From: Romanomermis culicivorax | Lineage: Eukaryota > Nematoda > Enoplea > Mermithida > Mermithidae | Direction of reading: 5' to 3' | NCBI GenBank assembly: GCA_963922205.1 | Contig: CAWUHX010000112.1 | Location: 682,001 to 746,000 of the forward strand | Length of the DNA: 64,000 nt | Shown here: positions 12,445 to 22,626 of the stretch, one piece after another | Position numbering within the stretch: position 1 is the stretch's first letter | How the letters are laid out: each line of letters opens with the position of its first letter | Translations under genes and position numbers: made by a program | The notes under the pieces: generated by a model | The model's input: the letters and a program-made list of their open reading frames with translations, nothing else | Databases searched by the model: none | Told to the model about the DNA's origin: nothing

Positions 12445-13490
12445 TTTTTCCCTTTTGAAATCATTGCAGTCGAAAACCCCTTTCACCAAGAATTCACGAA
12501 AAAAGCTTGTTAACACCCTGCATAGTTTTTTGTGTGAAGTGACCGTGACCGTCTCCATTGAATTCCCAATTGTCGAAGTGCCCTCCCCCAAAAAGACCAC
12601 GAAAATATCTTTGTTTTACACGCACGATAACTGGTCAAAATCCCCTTCCACCAAAAAATCACGAAAATACACTTATTTGCACCCGGGATTTTTTTGTGTA
12701 AAGTGACCGCACCTATTGAATTCCCCACGGTCGGAAACTCTTTCCACCAAAAAATCTTGAAAATACGCTTGTTTACGACTGGGATAATTTTTTTGCGTGA
12801 AGTGACCGCATCCATTGAATTCCCCGCCGTCGAAAACCCCTTATGACGGAAAATCTCAAAAATACGCTTGTTTACAGCGGGGATAATTTTTGTGTAAAGT
12901 GACCGCATGTATTGAATTCCCCGCGGTCAAAAACTCCTTCCACCAAAAACTAACGAGAATACGCCTGTTTACACCCGGGAGTATTTTTTTGTGTAAAGTG
13001 ACCACATCCATTGAATCCCCAATAGTCGAAAACCCCTTCTCCAAAAACACCACGGAAATACCTTCGTTTTACATGCAGGATAATCAGATAACACTACACC
13101 CGTTCCACAAAAAATTTTTTTGAACCCAAACGAAGGGGATTTTCCCGAACTTTGGTTACTCCCTCAAAAAATAAAAAAAGCATTTCGAGAGGACACGTGA
13201 TAGATGCACGGGTAAAAGTACCAAGGTCCAGGGATGCATATCCATTGAGGAACCTGCTGCAACTGGGGGCCCTAAAAAAGGCCGTTTTTGCATGTTTTTG
13301 GCGCCCCACCGAGCACCATTTGATTATAGACCTCCAATGACCTTTGCCACCCCTATGTTTGCCCATATGGCGGATATTATGCAAAAAACCTCATGTCTCT
13401 ATCTATAACTGTTTTTGCTCTGGGGGGGGGGGGTTAGTCAGATTTTAGGGGGCCAAGTATATTATAGGTTGACGCTACCGCGTCACCTAT
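12445..13490 (+). repeat. Minisatellite-bearing element, copy 1
   Basis: About six to seven units of roughly 96-100 bp (12445-13110), each with TCCATTGAATTCCCC, GTCGAAAACCCC, ATACGCTTGTTTACA and GGATAATTTTTTGTGTAAAG. A unique tail (13120-13490) follows with AAAGGCCGTTTTTGCATGTT, ACCTTTGCC and AAGTATATTATAGGTTG. Overlapping frames on both strands are by-products of the repeat. A run of 12 G lies at 13422-13433. Confidence 0.8.
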
Positions 13491-13727
13491 GATGGGAAGA
13501 ATTTTCGAGAGGGGCATTGAAGAGCAAAAAGTGGATTTTCAATTTTTGCTAATTCGTGTCAAAATACCTGTTTTTTCACATTTTTTAGAGTTTGAAAAAG
13601 TCCAGGAGGAGTCAATTGAATTTTTTCATAGGCCAGCTAGGAGTATCCAGAGTCTCATAGGTAAGGTTTACCACCCCACCCTATGCGCATCAATGGTTGG
13701 TTGGTAGGTGTACTGATGGACTTGGCT

Positions 13728-13928
13728 GTAGAATATACTTTTCCACAGACATGGAAAATTTTTTAATGAGGAAGAATGAAAATCCAATAATATAAAAAAA
13801 GGATTTTTCAAACGTTAACCCAAGTTATTAAAACTCTAGCCTACTCCTTTTTCTATCTTGGCAACTATCCAAGCAAATACCACTGTTTTTTTTCTACCCC
13901 ATCGGGGCATTTTCCTACAAACTAGTCC
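13728..13928 (-). repeat. Family R1, reverse copy
   Basis: The reverse complement carries the hairpin AATGCCCCGATGGGG, the TATCCAAGCAA core and AGAATATACTTTTCCACAGA-type ends of R1. It is immediately followed by the 160-bp head of minisatellite element copy 2, as R1 precedes copy 3 at 17940. Confidence 0.8.
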
Positions 13929-13929
13929 C

Positions 13930-14742
13930 TCATAAATGCATAAAAGCCTCCAAAGAAGCAAATTGACGTTTTAAATTTGGCCATGTTCACACCAAATAAC
14001 CAATAAAAAACAATCTTAAAGCTCCTAATTCTCTTTTTCGGTAGAAGTAAAAGATGAGTAAACTGTACAGTACTTAAAGCACGTTATAAACAAAGTGTAA
14101 AGTGACCATATCCATTAAACTGCCCATGATCAAGAACCTCTCAAGCCAAAATATCGCGGAAATCCGTTTGTTTACACTCAGGATAATTTTTTATTGTAAA
14201 ATGACCGCGTCAATTGCATTCCCCATGATGGAAAACACTTGCACTCCGAAAATCTCTATAACGCTATTGACTCAATTGAAACTGCAAAAAATTCTGGCAT
14301 CGCAGTGCTTTATACTGCGAAAAATTATTTTGAAGCCATAAGTATTATATGATAAAATTGTCGAATTATGCGGTTCCCGGGACTCTGCACCACTGTACAA
14401 GTGGATTGGGCTATATTTTTAAAAAAGGAAAAAACTCATTTGAGATTACACTCCCAGGATGCTCTGGCCGGTGTATGGAGCCTGGATATGGCACACTCAT
14501 TTAGGAGCATGGCGGAACTGGGAGCACTTTAAAAGTGCGTTTTTGCATGTTTTGGGGGTCCCACAGAGCACCACCTGTAGATAGAGGCGAAATGACAGCA
14601 GAAAACCCATATTTTGCCCCTATGCCCGAAATTATGAGAAAAACCCTAGGTTCTAGCTGTCACCATTCTGGCTCTATTGGGGTAACATGACTGTGGGGGT
14701 CCAAGTATATTACAGGTTGATGCTATGATAAGTGAAATAACA
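13930..14742 (+). repeat. Minisatellite-bearing element, copy 2 (two units)
   Basis: A 160-bp head (13930-14100; contains CAATAAAAAACAATCTTAAAG), two repeat units (14101-14270), then a tail with AAAGTGCGTTTTTGCATGTT and CCAAGTATATTACAGGTTG. Same architecture as copy 3 but with far fewer units. Confidence 0.75.
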
Positions 14743-14867
14743 ATTCCGTGCTAGGAAATAGTTGGAAGTAAAAATTTGCAAGTTGAAAAGCTCCGCCCAT
14801 CTATCACGTATCATTAAATACAATAAACTTACCATATATCGCCTGTTACATTTTCACTATCTCTAAG

Positions 14868-15082
14868 ATACAAGGCGCTAATTACGAAATTTCGACCGAA
14901 TCCCGCTTTCGCTCCAGATCAAGCATCGTCTATTGATCAACAAAATCAGCATGCGTCATTCAAACCGTTTTTGGTCGTACAATACGAATGTTACTCCGGT
15001 TATGAGTTCCTCGACGAAGCAGAATTTTTGTTCTGCAAAAATTACAATTGGCACCAAACTATGCCCGTGTGCGTTCCTTCTA
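14868..15082 (+). CDS. Exon 3: remainder of sushi (CCP) domain
   Basis: The frame needs one base to complete the codon left by exon 2. The acceptor CTATCTCTAAG ending at 14867 supplies it, and no later AG tested in 14868-14950 does. The exon first encodes about 34 residues without a recognisable motif (includes NPAFAPDQASSIDQQNQ), then VVQYECYSGYEFLDE, FLFCKNYNW and MPVCVPS. Those are the second, third and fourth sushi cysteines, with the conserved GY and the Trp between the last two cysteines. The donor TAGTAAGTTT leaves phase 1. The insert between HG and the VxYxC strand is longer than usual for a CCP module. Sushi modules mediate protein binding in complement, adhesion and synaptic matrix proteins; the partner here is unknown. 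Confidence 0.8.
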
Positions 15083-15290
15083 GTAAGTTTGTCTTGGTAT
15101 GCAGGAAATGTAAGGTTACGATATTGTTTTACATATCCTGCGTACAGTGCAAAAAGCTCTTTTGTTTTTTACGTTGTCAATATCAGTAAATATTCCATCA
15201 AACAATGTTGATGAAAGGAACTTTCTCCGACTCCGACAAGGTGTAAAACCATGTCATGTACAGTTCAATTTAGAAGCATTACAACAAACT

Positions 15291-15546
15291 ATTGTCTGTT
15301 GTTATAAGATGCTTGTAAACCGGAAAAATGACAAAAACTTCCATTGCCGCCAAAATCGTCCACACCAAAATTTTACACTACACTTTTTCTAAGAAAAACG
15401 TCGAAGTCTTGTCGAATTAGCTCAGAAATTTTCAGTCCTGTGACATGTTGGTCAATCCTGTGACATGCTGTTCTGCAAAAAATATGAAATATTACTTGTT
15501 TTCCACTTTTATTATTTACAAGCATTTCAAGAAAAAAAGATCACAT
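15291..15546 (+). mobile_element. MITE family B copy
   Basis: Starts TTGTCTGTTGTTATAAGATG, ends CAAGCATTTCAAGAAAAAAAG. It shares AATTTTCAGTCCTGTGACAT and TTTCCACTTTTATTATTTA with other copies. Confidence 0.7.
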
Positions 15547-16463
15547 AGATAGGTAACTCGTAATAATTTCAGTTCTCTACAGACATTTTTGAATAAATTC
15601 AACATCAGAAGACGCAGGGAATTATCGGCTGCAAAAAAGTTGGTGTCTTCTTAAATCTTGCTTTTCGGATAGCGAAAGCCTCACACTATTGTAATATTGA
15701 TCTCGTATGGGTGGCGCACTTATCTATGCGGAACTTTGATTTGTGGCAAAACATAAAGCTTTTGTGTAAACATGACAGAAATTTCCTCGAATGTAAAGCG
15801 TCATTGGAATATAATTGGTAAAAGTTTCATGATTGGATCTTGCGTTTTGATGCAGCTATATAAGTTTGTTCGCGGCGTATTCGATTTTGGAAAGTGCAAA
15901 TTTTTCGTCCTGGTTTGAGTGGACTGGGGGTGTTGTCAACGTTCGCTGAACTAAAGTCTGTTTTTTTAATGCTTGTAAAGCAAAAATGCTGAAACTAAGC
16001 ATGCATGCAGCTTTTCGTGTATAATATATCGTTGTTGACTGTATGTTAGGAATCGATTAACCGGCGGCGGTAAACCGTGAATAAACTCGATAACTCTTTT
16101 AAAAATAATTTCCGTCTGGTGCGAGGAATGTCCCAAATAATTTTCGCACGGCTAAAAAAATGTTCGCTCCGCGCAGAAATGCCTAGCAAATGACCAGCGC
16201 TGCGGCGCGATGCGCCTGATTTTGAGATTTCAACCAATTTTTTTCGTTAAATGAGAACCATATTCAGAAAATTTTTTCTCATTTCAAACTTTTTTCCTAA
16301 CAAATAAATAGCCTTCAATTCCGTGGGTCGCGTTTTTCTCCGTAATACAGCATAGTGTGCGCACGGGCGGTAATTAAATACTTTTGTTGTTGTCGCTGCA
16401 TCTATCAATTCAAAGTAAATGTGATATATAATTTTTTCAGTCAATAGTCTACTAGTTTGTTAG

Positions 16464-17200
16464 AAAATGCCCCGGTGGGGCAGAAAAAAGAAGAATATAC
16501 TTGCTTTGATAGTTGCCAAGCTGGAGTGAACTAGATTTTTGATAGCTTGGGTTAAAGTTTGAAAAAATTCACTTTTGTAATATTGGATTTTTATTCTTTC
16601 TTATTAAAAAATTTTCCATGTCTCTGAAAAAGTATATTCTGCAGCGTCGTGCATTTTTTCCTTCCCATGGCAAAGTACAGTAAATTTTATCGATATGAAA
16701 GTTATATGCCCGAAAAATAGTGAGGGAGGCATACTATAATCATTTTCAGAACTATAAAGAAACCTGAAGTTGGTTGCACTAACCAACATGAGGATAATCT
16801 GAACATCGGGATTAAAGTGCTATTGCTCAGTTTGAGCTAACGCGACGTCGGGATTATTATTTTGTGCCACTGCATGAAAAATATTCATTTCAGGATTAAC
16901 TAATACTGAGGTTTAAGTTCTAGTTCGGGAATTGAAAACATTTCCATGTTTATTTTCTTTAAAGATAAAAAAATTGTGCGAAAATGTTGTGCAACCAGAC
17001 AGCTCGAGCTGGGGATAATCTCGACATTGAGCTCGTTATAATCCTGATGACATTGAGATTATACCAAACTTGAGATCAAACCCAGTTGCCTTTTTGTTCG
17101 AGATTACCTTGAACTCGAGCTTAGACCTCTTTAGTGCAACTGGGACTTGACTACAGTCATTGGGCACCATCTGCAAATGGGGAAACACGAAAAAGCATAC
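16464..17200 (+). repeat. Family R1, forward copy with adjoining sequence
   Basis: Starts with the hairpin AAAATGCCCCGGTGGGGCAG, runs through ATACTTGCTTTGATAGTTGC to GTATATTCTGCAG, and continues into GGTTGCACTAACCAACATGA, GATAATCTGAACATC and CTCGAGCTGGGGATAATCTC. These match 9480-9600 plus 11400-11700 and, inverted, 240-900. This is the most continuous view of the longer R1 unit. Confidence 0.75.
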
Positions 17201-17939
17201 AAAAACGCGATTAAAAAGCTCCTGATTCAACCATGCATATACTAGGGGTGTGCGCTAAATCATGTTCCCGCTTCTCCCCCACTCTACTCACACTCCCACA
17301 GCAACAGTACGAATTTTTTGAAAGCAGGACGGGAGCGATAGGGATAGGTGAAATTGCTTTCCGTCTGTGATTCCGCAAAAAGTACATTCTGCAAATTTCA
17401 ATATAAATCCAAAAAGTGTGAATGATGCTATTTTGTTGTATAGTGTCAACAAACACTTGTGATAGCATCATTTCGAGTACTTTTATTGACAGCATAAATT
17501 TGCTTATCGCTTGTAATCAGTAAAACCTACTGAGATAATTCTATACGATATATTAAATAAAATGACTGAATTAAGTATATCCCGCACAATCAATTTAGTT
17601 CTAAGAAGACTTTGTGTCGTAGCTTTTTTTCTAAAAAAAACCTGAGTGTGATTTTATGAGTCACTTTTTCCCAGTTGATTCCCGTTTGATTGACACTAAA
17701 TTTAGTGAGACAGTTCAACGCAGTTGGAAGCACTTATGTGTGGGGGAGGAAATAGGGGGTGCAAACTACCCCAAGAGTTTGGAAACTGGAAGATTTTTTA
17801 CGAACAAAAAATGTTTGGCCAACTTTTTTTGGACTTTTGTCTCAAAAAACGCCAAAAAACCTTGGTCCACCTCCTGTACCCTGTTCGAAATTTCGGAGAT
17901 GCACATGTATGGTTGGAAAGTGCGTCGATGCACTCAGCT

Positions 17940-18145
17940 GCAGAATATATTTTTTCGGAGACATGGAAAATTTTTTAATTAGAAAGAATAAAAATAAAAA
18001 TAAAAATCCAATATTACATTTCAAACCTTAACCCAAGTTCTCAAAAATCTAGTTCACTTCCTTTTCTAGCTTGGCAAATATCCAAGCAAGCATCTTCTTC
18101 TTTTTTTCTGTCTCATCGAGGCATTTTCTATTAAATTAGTCCACC
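17940..18145 (-). repeat. Family R1, reverse copy
   Basis: Reverse complement carries the R1 blocks (TTGCCAAGCTAG, ATTGGATTTTTATTTTTAT, CTCCGAAAAAATATATTCTG). It lies directly before minisatellite element copy 3, like the copy at 13728. Confidence 0.8.
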
Positions 18146-18149
18146 TCTT

Positions 18150-19995
18150 TTTAGTGGGATTCAACCATGCATGAAAACGTTTATACAAGCACATTGAAGT
18201 TTTAAATTCGGTCAACCTCATATCAAAGAAACAATAAAAAACAATTTTAAAGCTAGGAATTCTCATTTCGGATAAGTAAAAATAGGGTAAAACTGCATAG
18301 TACTTAAAACACGTTGTAAATAGAGTGCAAAGTGACCATATCCATTGAATTCCCCATGATCAAGAATCCCTCAACCAAAAAAATCGCAGAAATACCCTTT
18401 TTTACAAACAGGATAATTTTTTGTGTAAAGTAACTGCGTCTATTGAATTCCCCATGATCAGAAACCCAATCAATCGAAAATCGCGGAAATATGTTTGTTT
18501 ACATTAGGGATATTTTTTGAGTGACATGACTGCATCCATCGAATTCTCCATAGCCGAAAACGCCTCCCTCATTAAAAATCGCAGAAATAATTTTTTTACA
18601 CTTGGGATAAATTTTTGTGCGGGGTGATCGCACCTATTGAATTCTCTGTGGTCCAAGATCCCCCCCCCACCAAAATATGACAAAAATAAGCTTGTTTACG
18701 ACCGAGATAATTTTTTGTGTAAACCATTAAATTCTCTGCGGTCGAAAACGTTCCGCCAAAAATTCGCGGCAATACGTTTGTTTACACTCAGGATATTTTT
18801 CCGTGTGACATGGCTGCATCCATTGAATTCTCCATAGCCAAAAACCCCTCCCACACTGAAAATCGCAGAAATACATTCGTTTACATTTGGGATAAATTTT
18901 TGTGTACAGTGATCGCCTTTATTGAATTCTCTTGCTTACACCAGGGATAATTTTTCTATGTGTGAAGTGAACGCATCCGTTGAATTCCCCGCAGTCATGA
19001 ACCCATTCCACCAAATAATCATGAAAATACGCTTGTTTACACTCGGGGAATTTTTTGTGTAAAGTGACTGTGTCCATTAGACGCCCTATGGTAAAAAACC
19101 CCTAACCCAAAAATCGCGGAAATACGCTTGTTTACACTCGGGATAATTTCTTTGTGTACAGTGACCGCGTCCGTTTAATTCCCTGCAGTTGAAATACCCC
19201 CCCCAACAAAAAATCGCAAAAATAGATACACTTGACATTATTTTGTGTGTAAAGTGACCGCATCTATGAAATTAACCCGCAGTCGGACATTCCTCCCCAA
19301 GAAATCGCAGAAATATATTTGTTTACACTTGGGATAGTTTTTTTGTGTATAGAGATCGCGTTCGTTGAATTCTCTGTGGTCGAAAAGTCCTTCTACCAAA
19401 AAATCACAAAAATACGCTTGTTTACACCCGATATAATTTTTTTACGTAAAATAACCGCGATTTCCAGCGGTTTTTCCTGAAAACGCAATTTCCAACAATT
19501 TCATAAGGTCAAACACCCTTCGCCCCAAACATTATAGAAACCTTATTTCTCATATGGATCAACAGTTTTATGTTTTTCTAAAAAAATATTTTTTTAAACT
19601 CAAATGATGCGTAATGCAAAATTGTCAAATTCAGGGATTTCTTGGACTTTGGTCACTCATATAATTTGAACAAGTTGATATTTTCAAAAAATATGAAAAA
19701 GCGTCCGGTAAGTCACTTAGTAGATGGACGCTTCGAAATATTGAACTCGCAGATCAAATACCCAATGTGGAACCCACAAGTACATAATGCCCAAAAAAGG
19801 CCGTTTTTTGTATGTTTTTGGTGCCCCTCCGATCACCATTTGAATGAAGAGCCCCAACGACCTTTGCCCCCATGTATGCACCTAAGCCGGATATTATGCA
19901 AAAAACCCCTTCATCTGTGACCGTTTTGGCTCTAGAGGGGGACCCTAAAAAAGGGGGTCTAAGTATATTATAGGTTGGCGCGTTCGCGCCATCTA
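18150..19995 (+). repeat. Minisatellite-bearing element, copy 3 (about 12 units)
   Basis: Head 18150-18330 (CAATAAAAAACAATTTTAAAG). About twelve units of roughly 96 bp follow (18325-19465), one of them shortened near 18918-18977. Their TTGAATTC blocks recur at about 18343, 18439, 18535, 18633, 18725, 18820, 18918, 18977, 19073, 19170, 19264 and 19351. The tail 19470-19995 has AAAAGGCCGTTTTTTGTATG and CTAAGTATATTATAGGTTGG. Non-coding; possibly a non-autonomous Helitron-like or TIR-less element. Confidence 0.8.
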
Positions 19996-20204
19996 TGATT
20001 TATTTTCAAACGAGCCTTTTGTGGGCAGATAATAAACCTGCACCCTATGCCCAAGTTGAAGTACTAAATGCTACAGTTAATTCAAGAAAACAAGGTATAG
20101 ACGCGTGCAGGTGTATTATTTGTATAAACAGTTCTCTCATTCAATAAGACTCATTTAGAAAAATTGGCCATACTCTGATTAGATGATACATAACCAAAAA
20201 CGAC

Positions 20205-20435
20205 TGATTTATCGTCTGCTTTTTATAAAACGCAAGTAAATTTTACTCAAACTCAAACTCGTTTACTCAAAGCTTCTACTGTAAAATAATTTACTGAGAT
20301 GATGGTAAGAGTAAATGAATAGGATCACAAATTTTCAGTCCTATGCGACATATGGCTTAGCAGAATATGACAAGAACAGGAACCTGTAATTGCTTTCCAC
20401 TCAATGTTTACAAGCATTTTAAGGAAAATAAACTC
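20205..20435 (+). mobile_element. MITE family B copy
   Basis: Starts GTCTGCTTTTTATAAAACGC and ends AAGCATTTTAAGGAAAATAA; internal ATTTTCAGTCCTATGCGACA is typical. It sits next to the initiator tRNA gene. Confidence 0.65.
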
Positions 20436-20475
20436 GTTTCCCTTATGTATCGTTTTGAAAATTTGGCAAAACGTT

Positions 20476-20547
20476 TAGCAGAGCGTGGTTTCGATCCACG
20501 GACCTCTGGGTTATGGGCCCAGCACGCTTCCGCTGCGCCACTCTGCT
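20476..20547 (-). tRNA. Initiator tRNA-Met (CAT)
   Basis: Read on the minus strand it is 72 nt, starting AGCAGAGTGGCGC and ending CTCTGCTA. The acceptor stem pairs 7/7 with the A1:U72 pair typical of eukaryotic initiators. The anticodon CAT is at 20513-20515. The T stem CGTGG/CCACG is perfect, with loop ATCGAAA, and A54 in place of T54 is another initiator hallmark. The internal A and B boxes are intact. TTTT on the minus strand (20468-20471 on plus) sits four bases beyond the 3' end, a Pol III terminator. It lies antisense within intron 3. No CCA is encoded. It looks functional rather than a SINE head. Confidence 0.95.
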
Positions 20548-21819
20548 GAGTGAAGATTTGTCTATTCAACTATCCGTCATTTTTCATTCGATACTTTATT
20601 CACTAACGTCTATAAATGGTTATCACTGTAACTATTGAACAATGTCTACATGGTTACAATAAGTTAAACAGATGCCATTTATTTACAAAAGAGAGCATAT
20701 TCCATTTTCGAAGTATAACGCCATTTATTTGAAATGTAAGATGATTGAATTACCTGAAAAATTAGACTTTTCATCCATGAAATAAATAGTGAAAACATTC
20801 GTGATTCAGCTTTTTAGGATATCAAAATCCAAAAGTTTTTTCTGGAATTTTGCGCTGGAATCAATGATTTCAAATCCAATAAGATGTCTGCAGCTACATT
20901 TTCTACAATCCTGTTTATGCTTCACATTATTTGAAAATCAAAAAATCGAAAGCATTTTATAAATTTTTACCATTATCTGAATCAGAACACAACAAATAAT
21001 TTTTTTCAATTTTGGATCACTCAGGAAATACTAAAATGTTGAAATTCAGAAATGCATCTGTCCACATTTTTGAGTGAAAAAAAAGAAAATAACTGAAACA
21101 ATTTTGAGCACCTCCTCCAAATGGCGAAAAGTTCCATGCGGTAAGAGCACATAAGATCATTCTTTATCTTCATTCTCTGGACCCAATCAGAAAAATTCGA
21201 CCAGACAAAATGTATATTGGTAAAAGGAGTTTTCGAGTGTCAGAATGCCGAACAATACGGTAAATACTTGAAACTGCACCTGAAAAAAATAGCAATTAGT
21301 GATGATAACATTCAAATAATTAAACACAATGAAAAATGATTATCGTAAAATTCTAGCAGATTTCAAATTAATAAACCATGGATGTTCCTCGAAAGTTCAT
21401 TCGAAGGTATACAAAGTTGTTTATATTTTCGGGCTTTTACGTGCCTGACTATTGTGGCCCGGGCCGACAAAATTTTCTCACGGCCTGAGGGCGGGCCGGG
21501 CATTCTTATTATTGCGATAAAGTGTGACGGAGTAAAGCCCTATGCAGAAGTGAAAAATCCTCTGTCGGCGATTCTAAGGAATGGATAGAATGAATTGGCA
21601 AGATGCAGAAAGCTCAATTCAGAAGTAAAAAAATCCTGGATTTTTGTCGCCGACAATCGGCGACAGTCGGCGACCGCACTTCTGAATTGGGCTTATTTGG
21701 GTTCCTTTTGGCTTGTGTAGACTGATCATAAATGACCGTAATGAGCATCTTGTATTTTGAATGTGTCAATCTCAAACAAAAGTTCCAGTTCGTGTTCAAT
21801 GTTATTTGTTTATTGTTAG

Positions 21820-21969
21820 ACTTCGTGGCTGAATATCGCCGGAAATCAAATCCGTGCCAAGAGAACAATGGCGGCTGCAGTCACGTCTGCAAACATGACG
21901 GTGGCTCGGGCGTACGTTGCGAATGTCTGACCGGTTGGGAACTACAAGACGATCAGAAGACGTGCTTGG
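21820..21969 (+). CDS. Exon 4: EGF module 1
   Basis: A symmetrical phase 1-1 exon of 150 nt between TTATTGTTAG and GTAAAG. It encodes NPCQENNGGCSHVCKHD, then GVRCECLTGW and QKTCLG. The six cysteines are spaced as in the EGF-like class found in LDL-receptor-like and fibrillin-like proteins (C-x5-NGGC-SHxC, CxC, final C). The NNGGCSHxC signature is the strongest evidence. I see no full Asp/Asn calcium-binding consensus at its start. It is a structural extracellular module, probably an interaction or spacer unit. Confidence 0.92.
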
Positions 21970-22379
21970 GTAAAGATATGCTGGTGTCGGTTGTAGTATT
22001 CAAACCTAAAGGATCATTTATACTTGCCGTTTTCGGCGGAACGGAAAGAATGCAATCGACGGAACGGAACGGAACCGAAATTTCCGTTCTGTTCGGTTCG
22101 GTTGGAGCTTGCCATCGGTTGTTCTCCGCAAAATCGCAATTATACTTTCCGATCGAAAAAGGAAATTGAAACTCAAACAAAAATTGCGCAATTTTATTAA
22201 TTTCTGTGTACAAAAATTTTTCTTGCATCCGTCTTTAAATTTTATTCGAGACGGAAATATCGCCCCGCAAAAAATTGGATTTCATTTTCAGACTGGTTTT
22301 TCTGACCATTGTTTTTCCCCAAATCTTGCTTTTTGAGGGGAAAAAATTTGGAAGAGTAAAGAAATTTTGGCGCTAGGAT

Positions 22380-22626
22380 CAGACACACATTGCAAGAATT
22401 TCTCAGGGGTGTCCTCGGACTTTTCATCGAGGGGGGCATAAGGGGTGGGTGAGCACAGAAACAAAAAAAGTTCCGCAAGCATGTTTTTTCTACAAAATAT
22501 GCATAAAAATCATCAAAAGAGCCATATTGGAAAATGTTTAGGGAGGGGTGTTTTTTTCGGGACAGGTGGTGCCCAGGGTCTCAGGTAGGAGGGTATACTC
22601 TCCTACCTCCTCTATGTGCATGTATG
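22380..22626. repeat. Low-copy repeat, copy 1 (pair with 24560)
   Basis: Shares with 24560-24822 the ordered blocks GCAAGAATTT, AAAAAAAGTTCCGCAAGC, ACAAAATATGCATAAAAATC, AAGCTCAGGG-like G-rich text (AGGGAGGGGTGTTTTTTTC) and CAGGGTCTCAGGTA, ending in TGTGCATGTATGGC. Confidence 0.7.

Larger units (their letters stand above)
9022..14867. other. Intron 2
   Basis: 5.8 kb made almost wholly of repeats: R1 (9095), the foldback element, R1 again (12077), the minisatellite element (12440-13490), R1 reverse (13728) and a second minisatellite element (about 13930-14740). No additional exon recognised. Confidence 0.6.
15083..21819. other. Intron 3
   Basis: 6.7 kb holding MITE B copies (15291 and 20205), R1 (16464, 17940), the third minisatellite element and the antisense initiator tRNA. 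Stretches 15550-16440 and 20560-21800 show no recognised gene or repeat; 21440-21500 is a short GC-rich patch (CGGCCTGAGGGCGGGCCGGG). Confidence 0.6.

Noticed and set aside
12310..13123. Overlapping frames of up to 132 codons on both strands
   Set aside because: They lie on the 96-bp minisatellite; the peptide repeats mirror the DNA repeat.
17656..17982. 108-codon plus-strand frame
   Set aside because: It runs into an R1 copy and repeat DNA; no domain in any of the three overlapping frames.
12445..19465. CRISPR-like array
   Set aside because: The units of about 96 bp are wholly repeated without unique spacers, and the context is eukaryotic.
21732..22169. 145-codon frame as one exon
   Set aside because: Only 21820-21969 is EGF; the upstream part precedes a good acceptor and the downstream part runs into transposon ends past a GTAAAG donor.
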